Shown piece by piece: positions 1-10,428 of a stretch of 59,647 nt of DNA (positions are counted from its first letter, which is position 1; each line of letters begins with the position of its first letter). The DNA lies in assembly GCA_903887005.1 (NCBI GenBank), contig CAISOH010000007.1, forward strand, positions 1-59,647, read 5' to 3'. Below the pieces are notes generated by a model. It did not search any database and was not told where the DNA came from. It saw only the letters and a list, made by a program, of their open reading frames with translations. This DNA is from an uncultured Bacteroidota bacterium. Lineage in GTDB: Bacteria > Bacteroidota > Bacteroidia > Chitinophagales > Chitinophagaceae. Made by a program: the position numbers and the translations under genes.

Positions 1-81
1 GGAAACGAAGCAATAATAACAGCTTTGAAACTGAAAAATATCGTAATCATTCCCCAATTAAACTATGCCTTAGCAGCTTAA
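1..81 (+). mobile_element. 3' end of a mobile-element-like ORF (partial; ...GNEAIITALKLKNIVIIPQLNYALAA*)
   Basis: Open frame from base 1 to TAA at 79-81; nearly identical to the reverse complement of the other window end, encoding the same C-terminus. Confidence 0.55.
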
Positions 82-123
82 GTCTTGCCAGTTATGGCTA
101 AGATTTGAGGAGTTAGCTACTAA
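1..123. repeat. Terminal inverted repeat of the window (partner 59468..59590)
   Basis: Direct comparison: 123 bp, one mismatch (position 63 vs 59528, synonymous AAC/AAT). Confidence 0.95.
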
Positions 124-283
124 GGAACGATGACAAAATAAAATCCACCAATTTAAATGTTCTTTTCCATTTCTGCTTCGTTGCAAAAGTCTTTAAATAG
201 CTCGCAATTCGCAGATTTTGCGCCTTGCATAAAAGAAAAATAACTATCCAACTTAGTGGATTTTATTTTGTCAACGTTCCTAA
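121..283. mobile_element. MITE-like element with about 25 bp terminal inverted repeats and TAA flanks
   Basis: TAAGGAACGATGACAAAATAAAATCCAC at the left end vs reverse complement of right end TTAGGAACGTTGACAAAATAAAATCCAC; about 163 bp, no ORF. Confidence 0.7.
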
Positions 284-370
284 ATTTTATTTATGATATT
301 ATAACTGTGTTATCAATAATAAATATCTTTGAATCCTCCCGCACACATTGGGATCCAGGTATCAGCAAAT

Positions 371-1069
371 ATGCTCCTGAAAGAATTACATACCGGTATT
401 GTTCACCTGTTTTACCCTCGGCTTTGCGAGGGCTGCAGCAAGCCGCTGGTAGCTGCCGAAAAAATAGTGTGCATCAGTTGCAGTTTGCAAATCCCGGAAA
501 CAGGATATTATAATATAGAGGACAATGAAACGGCGCTCCGTTTTGCCGGGCGGATACCATTTGAACATGCTGTTTCTTATGCCTACTTTACTAATGATGG
601 CTTATTGCAGCATCTGCTTCATGGAATGAAATACAAGGACAAAAAAGAAATTGGTTATTTCCTTGGGCGTCAGTTTGCAGGTTGCCTCCAAAAAACAGAT
701 TGGGTTTCATCTATTGATTTGATCATCCCTGTTCCGCTGCATCCGGTCAAAAGGGCAAAACGCGGCTATAACCAAAGTATGCTGATCGCGGAAGGAATGA
801 GCGAAGTTTTAAAAATACCTGCTTCCGATAAAATATTAGAGCGGGTAAGAGACACAGAAAGCCAGACACACAAAACGCGGGCCGAGCGGGTCAGCAATAT
901 GTCGGACGCTTTCAGAATAAAAGAAAAGGCCCCTTTGCAGGGCAAACATATTTTATTATGCGATGATGTTTTGACCACCGGGGCCACTTTGGAGGCCTGC
1001 GCTTTGGCCCTTATGAAGGAAAAAAGTATAAAAATAAGCATCACAACCATTGGTATTGCCGTATCTTAA
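371..1069 (+). CDS. ComF/ComFC family protein (phosphoribosyltransferase-like)
   Basis: N-terminal CxxC pairs (CEGC, CISC), IPVPLHPVKRAKRGYNQS and LLCDDVLTTGATLEAC PRPP-binding loop; start at ATG 371 preferred over 329. Confidence 0.9.
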   Translation: MLLKELHTGIVHLFYPRLCEGCSKPLVAAEKIVCISCSLQIPETGYYNIEDNETALRFAGRIPFEHAVSYAYFTNDGLLQHLLHGMKYKDKKEIGYFLGRQFAGCLQKTDWVSSIDLIIPVPLHPVKRAKRGYNQSMLIAEGMSEVLKIPASDKILERVRDTESQTHKTRAERVSNMSDAFRIKEKAPLQGKHILLCDDVLTTGATLEACALALMKEKSIKISITTIGIAVS

Positions 1070-1073
1070 CACT

Positions 1074-1081
1074 TATATTTG
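1074..1081 (+). promoter_or_regulatory. Candidate Bacteroidetes -7 element TATATTTG upstream of FadL-like gene
   Basis: Matches TAnnTTTG. Confidence 0.35.
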
Positions 1082-1187
1082 CACTGAATTTTAGCATAGG
1101 TATTGTTTTTAAGGATATTTCACCATACCTTAACCGATTAATTATTGACTTGATTCGATCAATTGATTTTTTAACAACAAAGTTTTT

Positions 1188-2435
1188 ATGAAGAAACACT
1201 TATTAGCAGCATCATTTTTATTGTCAGCAATAACATCATTTGGTGCGGGCTACCAGCTTAATTTGCAAGGCCTGCGGCAGCTTGCAATGGGAGGTACCGG
1301 CACTGCGTGGCCATGGGATGCTTCAACTATTTTTTATAATCCGGGAGGGCTTGCCAGGCTTCATGGCATACAGGCTTATGTAAGCGGGCTGTACATTATG
1401 CCAGCCACAGCATTTGGCAACCAGTTGAATTCCGGCAACTTAGGTACATCCTTATCAGCAGAGTCCCGGACGTTCATGCCATTCAATATATATATTGGCG
1501 GCCCCATACAGGAAGAAAGCAAATTCGCTATAGGATTGGGTATCTATAGTGTTGCAGGCCTGGGCCTTACCTGGGATAATAACTGGCTTGGAAGGACCAT
1601 TGTTCAGTCAATTGACCTGCAATCCGTTTGTTTTCAGCCTACATTAAGTTTTCGCGTCAGCGAATTCTTATCTGTTGGCGCCGGCTTTGTACATACTATC
1701 GGCACTTTCGATTTCAGGCAGGCATTACCTCCGCATGGTTTCCAGGGCCCTGGCTATGACGATGTGGAAGCGCATCTGCATGGCTCCGCAACAGGAGAAG
1801 GATTTAACCTTGGTGTACAAATGAAATTGAATGAGCGTTTGCAATTGGGCGTTACTTACCGCTCACAAATAAATATGGACATTAGCAGCGGCACAGCGTT
1901 ATTTACTACTCCACAATCTTTGAGAAGCTCTTTCCCGAATACACATTTTGACTCGCAGCTTCCTTTGCCACAGGTTGCTTCCGTAGGTATCGGATACCGC
2001 CCGGCTGAAAGGCTTACACTCGAATTCAACCTGAACTATACCGGCTGGAATTCATTTGATTCTTTGAGGATCAATTTTACTGACCATACTTCATCTCTGC
2101 AAAATATGCATGCGCCAAGGCACTACAGAAATACACTTACGCCGCGCATAGGTGCAAATTATAAAATAAGCAAGATAGTATCTGTAATGATGGGTGGAGC
2201 ATTCGACCCTACCCCTGTTACCAACGGATTTGTTTCTCCTGATCTTCCTGATGCCGACCGCGCTGTATTTACATGTGGCGCTGCTCTTAAACCATTAAGG
2301 AGGTTTACCATCCTTGTAGCTTTTGAAGGTATGAGTTCAACAAAACGCGCCGGAACTTATGATTACGGCAATTTCAATGGTACTTATAAAACAGAGGCTT
2401 TTACTACAGGACTTGGCATTTATTATAATTTCTAA
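1188..2435 (+). CDS. OmpP1/FadL-like outer membrane transport protein
   Basis: Signal peptide, GYQLNLQGLRQLAMGGTGTAWPWDASTIFYNPGGLA N-terminus typical of FadL, C-terminal YYNF. Confidence 0.85.
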   Translation: MKKHLLAASFLLSAITSFGAGYQLNLQGLRQLAMGGTGTAWPWDASTIFYNPGGLARLHGIQAYVSGLYIMPATAFGNQLNSGNLGTSLSAESRTFMPFNIYIGGPIQEESKFAIGLGIYSVAGLGLTWDNNWLGRTIVQSIDLQSVCFQPTLSFRVSEFLSVGAGFVHTIGTFDFRQALPPHGFQGPGYDDVEAHLHGSATGEGFNLGVQMKLNERLQLGVTYRSQINMDISSGTALFTTPQSLRSSFPNTHFDSQLPLPQVASVGIGYRPAERLTLEFNLNYTGWNSFDSLRINFTDHTSSLQNMHAPRHYRNTLTPRIGANYKISKIVSVMMGGAFDPTPVTNGFVSPDLPDADRAVFTCGAALKPLRRFTILVAFEGMSSTKRAGTYDYGNFNGTYKTEAFTTGLGIYYNF

Positions 2436-2453
2436 ACGTTTAAAATAACATAA

Positions 2454-3821
2454 ATGAGAAAAATATATATCATTGGCGCTATGGCATGTCTGTTTGCCGC
2501 ATGTAAGCCCAATGTAAGCATTACAACAAAACTAACCCAGGGAAACGCTGACTTCTCCAATTATCTCGCAATAGGCAATTCGCTCACCGCGGGATATGCC
2601 GATAACAGCCTCACGGTTTCCGGGCAATTGAATTCTTATCCGCAAAGGCTATTTGAACAGTTTCAGTTGGTAACCAATGTAAAAGGTACATTCGTGCAAC
2701 CATTAGTGAACGGTAACAGCGGGTATCCCGGCCCTAAAATGGTATTGGGAATGACCCATAGCCTGTGTACTACCGATTCTTCACTGGGGCCGGTAAACTA
2801 TACCGGGCCTATTGATTCTATGGGCAGTTATCGTTATATCAGTACTGTAAATAACGGGCAGATAAACAATATAGGTGTGCCTGGTATCCGTGCGGTTGAT
2901 TACCTCGTGGGAAATTATGCATTGATGAATTCATATGCCGCACGGTTTTATAATAGTATGATTGGTACGCCATTGGATGAGCTGGCTTACAGGGTACATA
3001 CCCTACATCCAACTTTCTTTACAATGTGGCTTGGAGCTAATGATGTATTAGGTTACGCAACAAACGGCGGCAAAGGTGACGGCAGCGGCGCTGTTGCGCC
3101 CATCGTTCCTGGTACGTATTTATTTAACACCTTTGACATCAGTCCTTACACTCAGTTTGATACAGCCTATGACAGAGCATTGAATATGGCAATTAGTACC
3201 GGCGCCCAGGGAGCGCTGATTAATATTCCGGATATTACAAGCCTTCCATTCTTTAACACTATTCCAATGGATGGTTTAATATTAACCCGCCAAACCCAGG
3301 TTGACAGCCTTCAAAAAAAATGGGGAACTGTTTTGCATAAAGTTGCCCAGCTTGGCAATAATGATTATATCGTAGAACAACACGATGGCCTGGTAAGGCA
3401 GGCTGTACCAGGAGAACTTTTGTTGCTTACTGTACCATTGGATTCAATCCGATGTGCGGGATGGGGCATCACAAAAGCGATCCCAAGGGACTATGTAATT
3501 ACTACTGAAGAGCTCCAGCATATAAGACTTGCTACTACTAACTTTAATAACTTTATTCAGTATGAGGCAACAAGGCATAAATTAGCGTATGTGGACATGA
3601 ATGCTTTTATGTCGCAGATAGCTTCAGGTTATACATACAACGGCATCACCTACAGCACCCAATATATCAGCGGCGGCGCCTTCTCTCTTGATGGTGTTCA
3701 CCCTACCCCACGCGGGTATGCACTTATAGCTAACCAGATACTAAGTACAATTAACAGCTACTACAAGTCTAATATGCCAATGCTTGATGTGAATAAATAT
3801 CATGGTATTGATTTCCCATAA
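2454..3821 (+). CDS. SGNH/GDSL-hydrolase family lipoprotein
   Basis: Lipobox LFAACK, AIGNSLTAGYADN block, GANDVLG, C-terminal DGVHPTPRGY. Confidence 0.8.
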   Translation: MRKIYIIGAMACLFAACKPNVSITTKLTQGNADFSNYLAIGNSLTAGYADNSLTVSGQLNSYPQRLFEQFQLVTNVKGTFVQPLVNGNSGYPGPKMVLGMTHSLCTTDSSLGPVNYTGPIDSMGSYRYISTVNNGQINNIGVPGIRAVDYLVGNYALMNSYAARFYNSMIGTPLDELAYRVHTLHPTFFTMWLGANDVLGYATNGGKGDGSGAVAPIVPGTYLFNTFDISPYTQFDTAYDRALNMAISTGAQGALINIPDITSLPFFNTIPMDGLILTRQTQVDSLQKKWGTVLHKVAQLGNNDYIVEQHDGLVRQAVPGELLLLTVPLDSIRCAGWGITKAIPRDYVITTEELQHIRLATTNFNNFIQYEATRHKLAYVDMNAFMSQIASGYTYNGITYSTQYISGGAFSLDGVHPTPRGYALIANQILSTINSYYKSNMPMLDVNKYHGIDFP

Positions 3822-3843
3822 CAGACAGGATGAATAAATCATA

Positions 3844-3876
3844 AAAAATGCCCCGGATTTCCGGGGCATTTTTTTA
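3844..3876. terminator. Rho-independent terminator between convergent genes
   Basis: AAAAATGCCCCGGA-TT-TCCGGGGCATTTTTTT. Confidence 0.85.
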
Positions 3877-3913
3877 TGAAAATTATCAGGAACAAGAATA
3901 CATTTCCGGTAAA

Positions 3914-5038
3914 TTACTCAACGCACTTCATCATAGTATCCCACAGTTTCTTAGCGGAGTTATTCCAGTCGAATTTCTTTATCTGCTTCCTCGCATTAAT
4001 GATAAGCTTTGCACGCAGGGCCTCATCTTTATAAATCTGATGCATTTTATCAGCAATATCCTCCGGATCTGAAGGATTTACCAACAGTGCGGCATCGCCC
4101 GCAACCTCTGGCATGGAAGATGTGTCGCTTACTATGGCAGGCACATCACATTGCAGCGCTTCCAGTATCGGGATACCGAATCCTTCAAAAAGGGATGCAT
4201 ATACTAATGTATAGGCGCCTCCAATGAGTTTGGAAAGTGCATCTACATTCATATATCCTACCCATTTCACATCTTCTTTAAAAGGCATTTCAGCACGCAT
4301 CTGTTCTACTTCCTCGTACTTCCACGCCGGCCGGCCGGCAATAACGAGTTTCATATTGGTGTGCTGGCGCTTTTTGAACAGGATGAATGCTTTCAGCAGG
4401 TTCACGATATTTTTTCGGGGATGCAGGGCGCCGGCAAATACAAAATATTCACAGCCGTCCGCATATTGTTTCTTTACAGCTTCACGTTCTGCAAAATCCA
4501 GTGGTTTATATTCATCATGCGCACCGTTATATACCACATCTATTTTATCCGGAGATATACCGTAGCTTTTTATTATATCGTTTTTAGAAAAAGTGGAAAC
4601 GGTGGCAATACGTTTGGCCTTTTTTGCGAATAATGGTGAGTAATGCCGCCAGTAAAGCCGGTGGCTGATCACAAAGTGATCCGGGTAGTGCTCAAAAGCA
4701 AGATCATGTATCACCAGGCAAGTAGGCACCTTTGTGCTCAGCGACATATAACTGTCGGGCGACAAAAACAGGTCTATCTTATACTTGCGCAGCATATAAG
4801 GTATGCTCCACTCAAACCAGATATAGAACAATATGGGGTGCCGCGCCTGCGGATGAACTACCACAGCCGTGACATTGGGGGCAAAAATAAATAAAGGATT
4901 GTATGGCCTGTCGAAAAAGAAGAAGAACTCATGCTCGGGGTGATCCCGTACAATTCTTTCCAGAGTCTGATAAGTAAACCAACCTATACCTTCCAGCTTT
5001 CCTTTTAACAGTAACCGTGTATTTACACCTATTCGCAT
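3914..5038 (-). CDS. Glycosyltransferase family 4 (GT-B) protein
   Basis: FVFAGALHPRKNIVNLLKAF, SLFEGFGIPILEALQCDVPAIVSDTSSMPEVAGDAALLVNP. Confidence 0.9.
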   Translation of the reverse strand: MRIGVNTRLLLKGKLEGIGWFTYQTLERIVRDHPEHEFFFFFDRPYNPLFIFAPNVTAVVVHPQARHPILFYIWFEWSIPYMLRKYKIDLFLSPDSYMSLSTKVPTCLVIHDLAFEHYPDHFVISHRLYWRHYSPLFAKKAKRIATVSTFSKNDIIKSYGISPDKIDVVYNGAHDEYKPLDFAEREAVKKQYADGCEYFVFAGALHPRKNIVNLLKAFILFKKRQHTNMKLVIAGRPAWKYEEVEQMRAEMPFKEDVKWVGYMNVDALSKLIGGAYTLVYASLFEGFGIPILEALQCDVPAIVSDTSSMPEVAGDAALLVNPSDPEDIADKMHQIYKDEALRAKLIINARKQIKKFDWNNSAKKLWDTMMKCVE

Positions 5039-5093
5039 ACCTTATGGCAACAAAAATATACTTTTACTGCTTTATTACCCGTTAAATATACAG

Positions 5094-6575
5094 ATGCGGC
5101 GTTTTTTTGTTAAAAATATCCTTTTTGTCATTGCTGTAAACGTATTGGTAAAGCCTATATGGGTATTATTTATTGACCGTAATGTACAAAATACGGTGGA
5201 GGGCGGGGCATATGGTACTTACCAGGCATTACTGAGCGTCAGCATCATCTTCCAGACCATACTTGATTTTGGCCTTAGCAGCTACAACAGCAGGATGATA
5301 GCCCGGAATCCTGATAAATTACCGGAGCTTTTTCCATCTATGCTATCAGCCAGGCTGATACTTATACTTGTTTATATGATGCTTGCCTGCACCTGGGGCT
5401 ATGCAATAGGGTACAGAGGATGGGAGTTGAATTTGCTGGTAGGTGTGCTGCTGATACAATCGCTGAATGCATTGGTGTCATTTATACGCAGTAACATAGC
5501 CGCTCTTCATAAATTTAAAACAGATGGCATACTGTCTATTACAGATAGGTTACTGATGATATTGATATGCGGCTTCCTGCTCACATACCCGCCAACGGCA
5601 CACCATTTTAAAATAGAATGGTTTGTGATAACACAGGTAGTATGCTACTTTATTTCTGCCTGCATAGGCTATCTTATTTTACGCAGGATAGGGAAAGTGA
5701 AATTAAAATTCTCTTTTCATGGCCCTACTCTTTTCAAAATTGTCTGGCAAAGTTTTCCATACGCCCTGCTCATTTTCCAGATGTCGGTATATAACAGGGC
5801 AGATGTAATGATAATGGAGCGTATATGCACCGATGGCAAGGACCAGGCAGGCATATGGGCTGCTGCCTTCCGCTGGCTGGATATGGCCAATATACTCGGG
5901 CTTATGTTTGCCACAATGCTGCTGCCTCTTTTCGGACGGATGCTGTCACAAAAAAATGATGTTCAGCCTATTGTAAAACTGTGTGTGAACCTGTTGCTGC
6001 CTTTTTCCTGCATGGTGGCAATAGCAGGTGTTTTTTTCAGCGGAGATATCATGCAGCTGTTATACCATAAAAGCGCATTGTATAATCAACCAGGCATGGC
6101 GCGCAATTATGAACTGGTATTTGCCTGCCTGATTGCATCTTTCCCTGCATGGTGCCTGATGTATGTTTACTCCACACTACTTACCGCCAATGGCAGCCTG
6201 AAAACACTTAATATAATAGCATTCATAGGGGTTATAGTAAACCTGTCGCTCAATTTTTACCTGATACCCCGGCATAAAGCAATAGGCGGGGCTATCACGT
6301 CGTTTATTACACAAACCGGACTTGCGCTTACTTTCATAGTATTTGCTTCAAGGACAATAAAGCTACCGATAAATATCAGATGGGCGTTAGCCCATGTTGG
6401 CTACCTGGCGCTTATTTTAATACTGGCTTATGGAGTCATCAGTGTATTACATCAGACTTCATGGATATTCCAGTTGGGTGTATTCGGCGTTATCTGTCTT
6501 GCGCTGATGTTTGTTTTCAGGTTTATTTCCATACAGGGGATACGGCAACTGGCAGGTGGTAAAGGGCTGCCCTAA
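5094..6575 (+). CDS. Oligosaccharide flippase / polysaccharide biosynthesis (Wzx/MATE-like) membrane protein
   Basis: Polytopic membrane protein with RNVQNTVEGGAYGTYQALLS N-terminus; divergent from the GT4 gene. Confidence 0.75.
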   Translation: MRRFFVKNILFVIAVNVLVKPIWVLFIDRNVQNTVEGGAYGTYQALLSVSIIFQTILDFGLSSYNSRMIARNPDKLPELFPSMLSARLILILVYMMLACTWGYAIGYRGWELNLLVGVLLIQSLNALVSFIRSNIAALHKFKTDGILSITDRLLMILICGFLLTYPPTAHHFKIEWFVITQVVCYFISACIGYLILRRIGKVKLKFSFHGPTLFKIVWQSFPYALLIFQMSVYNRADVMIMERICTDGKDQAGIWAAAFRWLDMANILGLMFATMLLPLFGRMLSQKNDVQPIVKLCVNLLLPFSCMVAIAGVFFSGDIMQLLYHKSALYNQPGMARNYELVFACLIASFPAWCLMYVYSTLLTANGSLKTLNIIAFIGVIVNLSLNFYLIPRHKAIGGAITSFITQTGLALTFIVFASRTIKLPINIRWALAHVGYLALILILAYGVISVLHQTSWIFQLGVFGVICLALMFVFRFISIQGIRQLAGGKGLP

Positions 6576-6950
6576 AAATTAAGCCTAAAACTGAGGCAAA
6601 ATACTGCATGTTAGTTAGTGAATACATATTTCCAAGGTATTCACATTACCGGTTTTACTTACCGCTGTTAAAAAAATACTTATTTCTAATAATTGACAAT
6701 CCGGATTTATTTACAGGGGTCTAAAAATACTTGTTTTTAAGTATTGTCCCCTAAAAATCCTGCCTGTATTATTACACGAAGAAAATTATTAGAAAAATTT
6801 AGACCGATAATGCCTGCCCTTTACCATTTTCTCATTTATTTATGCGCGTTCATAAAGCGGTGCAACGGGATACAGTGAACGGCTACGGGAGAATCTGGCC
6901 GCACAATATGAAAATAAATAAATATAATTAAAAAAATAAATGACTATTTT

Positions 6951-8783
6951 ATGAAAAACAAACTTTTAAAATCCGGCCTCGCACTGCTTGCGGGCCTTAT
7001 GCTGCAAAGCGCAGCCTTTGCACAAACACTGATACCGCCGTTTATGGCTGATATGCCCTGGGTTACACCTGCCGGTGTAGGATGCGGTATCAATACGGCA
7101 GTTATTGATTACCCGGTGACTGGTGATCCCAATTTTCCTTTTGGCAGGCTTGGCGCTTGTGCCTATGGCGGCCCGGGAGGTGTGGTAGTTACTGATCTTA
7201 ACCTGCCTGGGTTCAGTGTAAACACCACTTACCCCGTTTTTGGCCCGGGAGCTTCCGGTAATACTATGGCCGGATGTCCGGATGTGATACTCGGCAACGA
7301 TCTTTCCTCTCCTACCCCCGCCCAGGATTTTATTATGGCCGTAGCGTTCGTAGTTAATGTTGTTTTTCGTGCCCCACCTCTGGTGGAAATAGATTATTAT
7401 AATATTCACTACCTCGTTCCAGGCCCTGGTCCATTTACGGTCACGCCCAATTCATTCCAGATAATACCGGTGTTACCGCCGTGGACGCCTATCGGGACAG
7501 TGCACCTCGACGTGGTGGCGCAAAGCAGTATGCTGATACCTTACGGCATGCCCTTGTGCGACCAGTTTTTTGTTACTTATGATGCAACAACCCCGCGCCT
7601 GTTTACAATGTGTTTGCAACGTTTGGCAGGCTGAACCTATATAATGCCTTGCTTGCAGGGCCGCAAAACATAAGCTTTGGCGCACTACCTACTGTAGATA
7701 GCTGGCAGCCTGACGTAGCCGGTGTAGAAAGGCCGGTAGCCGGTGGCGGCACACACCCTGTTGCAAGTATTGTGCATGTATGCCAATGTAATAATATGAT
7801 GTGGTACCAGGAATGGGACCCCATAGCCGCAATTGTTACGCCGCCTAATCCAATAGGCCCGTTGGTGCCCTGTCTTACACCGGGTGTTTATGTACAATAT
7901 AGCCGTCCGCGTATTGACGCCAACGATGACTACCTTACCAATACCAATCCCATAACATTAATTCCATACCCTTGCCAGTAACAGGCAGTCTGGCTGTGAA
8001 TACCTGGACACTACTCCTGTAAATAATAATGATGTACGGGTGTATGGGCCTGCTGGCGGCACTATGGAATCAAATTGGATAGATTTGTGGTGGCTTCCGC
8101 CGTTTGGTACTTATCCTCATCCTCTTCCTGCCTTTGGCGGCACTATTTACAATCATTTTTGCCCGACAGTGGCTTTTGGACCAAATGCAGCAAACGAGTA
8201 CATAGTTACAGAATGTGCTAATCTATCATTAATACCAGGCCCAAATCATGACTTTTTTATGATGAGCCCGATGGATATTTGTGGCCTCGGTGTGGCTCCA
8301 TCTCCAGGTGGTCCCCCGGATTATTTCCTCGTCAATAGCGCTTATCCGGCAACATCCTCCAACTATGCCAATTCCTCCAGCACCCCATGCAATAATGTAG
8401 CTGATATAAGCTTAGTAGCTTGGACAGATGCAGGGAACATTAACTACAAAATGACACAATTTATTGGCCCCAATGGTTATAATTTCCGAACAACGCATGG
8501 AGGAACGACGGCCTCTCCCGGCCTCTCCCCTTCGACTACCGCTCAGGACAGGCTCGACATCTATCCTAATCCTGCCAATGATTACATTACAGTTGATAAT
8601 CCGGCAAGCAATAGCGCAGATAGATACAGCATCAAAAATGTATTGGGACAAATTGTAGCTGATGGCAGTTTGATGCCTGGCAAACAGAACATTAATGTAA
8701 GCAGCCTAATTGATGGTAATTACATTATCAGTGTGTTTAGGGAAGGTGTGCCAGCGGGAAATACCATGTTTGTAAAAAAATAA
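6951..8783 (+). pseudogene. T9SS-sorted secreted protein, interrupted by at least two compensating frameshifts (ORFs 6951-7634, 7610-7981, ~7977-8783)
   Basis: Signal peptide in first ORF; C-terminal LDIYPNPANDYITVDN...FVKK sorting domain in last; frames 0-2-0. Confidence 0.6.
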
Positions 8784-8793
8784 TTATCTTTAG

Positions 8794-8826
8794 AGGTATG
8801 CTGCACTTTAAAAGTGTAGCATACCT
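8794..8826. terminator. 15-bp stem hairpin after the interrupted T9SS gene
   Basis: AGGTATGCTGCACTT-taa-AAGTGTAGCATACCT (one G-T pair), weak U-tract. Confidence 0.5.
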
Positions 8827-8847
8827 TGATTTATTAAAATCAATATT

Positions 8848-10234
8848 ATGAAAATGCGTTCATTAGTTTTCTCGATACTGAGAAGCCTCGGAACATGGTC
8901 CCGCTTTTTTTGCGGGAGGGGTTTGGGGTTTTTGTTTTTCATGTTTTCCAGCGTTCATGCACAAATCATTACTACTATTGCAGGCTGCAGTACAGGTGGA
9001 TACAGCGGTGACGGCGGCCCGGCAACTTCTGCCAAACTAAGAGGGCCTGTTAATATTGCTGTGGATATGAATGGCAATTTGTATATAAGTGATTCACCTA
9101 ATGAGGTGGTGCGAAAAGTAAATACTGCAGGCATCATCAGTACTTTTGCAGGTATAGGAACAGCGGGCTTTAGCGGAGATAATAGTCCGGCAACTGCCGC
9201 TAAAATTTATTGGCCTCAAAGTTTTGCTTTTGATAAAAAAGGCAATGTATATTTTTTAGATCAAGGAAATCACCGTGTTCGTAAAGTGGATGCTGCTGGG
9301 ATTATTACCACTTTTGCAGGCAATGGCGCTTCCTATTCAGGCAGTGGTGTGCCCGCAACTGCAACAGGAATAACCGAAGGGGGGGGCTGGTATTTGCAGT
9401 GATGCAGCAGGGAATATTTATATTGCATCTGGTCTTCATATCCTCAAGGTTGACACTTTCGGGATGCTAACTATTTATGCAGGTAATGGTAGTAGCAGCT
9501 ATTCTGGCGATGGAGGACCCGCAATTGCTGCAGGACTGCCTTGCATGGGTATGATAGCAATGGATCCCTTAGGAAATTTGTATATTTCCGATGGGGCTAA
9601 TCGCATTCGAAAAATAAATACTGCAGGTATTATTAATACTATCGCTGGTACTGACTTAGTAGGTTTTAGCGGGGATGGAGGCCCGGCAACTGCCGCCCAA
9701 CTTAATGCAGCTGCAACCGTATTCCCGGATAATTGCGGCAATTTTTATATTGGAGATGGATATAACAACCGTATACGTAAGGTGGATGGGCATGGTATCA
9801 TTACCACTTTTGCAGGGAATGGTACACAAGGATTTACCGGGGATGGTGGTCAGGCAATCGCTGCTGAATTCTATCATCCGGGTGTTTATCTTGATAAGAA
9901 CGGCAATATATATATAGGTGATGCTGGTAATTATAGTGTGCGCTACATAAAGATGGATAGCTGCAAGAGCGTGATGGAAGCCCCTACCATCCACCAAGGG
10001 GAGGAGGTGGTATCTGTGTTTCCTAATCCTGTAAATGATGAATTGCATATAACTGGGGTTACAGAGAATGTAAAATACAGTATTCTTAATGTGGCGGGAA
10101 TGTGCCTGCAGCAGGGATCACTGAAAAAAGGGGAGAATATTTTGTCTTTGCGATATTTCGCACAGGGAATTTATATTCTTGAAGTGATTTCTGCTGATGG
10201 TGTGAGGAGTATGCATAGGGTAGTAAAGGAGTAA
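8848..10234 (+). pseudogene. NHL-repeat, T9SS-sorted secreted protein interrupted at a G8 tract (ORFs 8848-9402 and 9464-10234)
   Basis: AQIITTIAGCSTGGYSGDGGPATSAKL repeats continue in the +1 frame after GGGGGGGG at 9379-9386; C-terminal VFPNPVNDELHITG sorting domain. Confidence 0.75.
8885..8935. repeat. REP-like palindromic repeat inside coding sequence
   Basis: Reverse complement resembles 43866..43918 (CCCCTCCCG..CGGGACNANGTTCCGNGG). Confidence 0.55.
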
Positions 10235-10253
10235 TGGCTGAATTGTGCAGCGA

Positions 10254-10293
10254 AACCCCGTCAGTACACCTTTTTCTGGTGTCAGACGGGGTT
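10254..10293. repeat. Imperfect palindrome / hairpin
   Basis: AACCCCGTC-AGTACACC-ttttt-CTGGTGTCA-GACGGGGTT. Confidence 0.6.
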
Positions 10294-10428
10294 GTGCGGT
10301 GGGGAATGTTAAGCTTTCTATCCATGCTCCAGCAGCCCACGCTACATATCTGTAAGCAGCATTCAACAGTTGGTGAGTAAACGAATACCGGAATAATAAA
10401 CCCCGGTTTCCCTGTTTTTCCGCATTCC

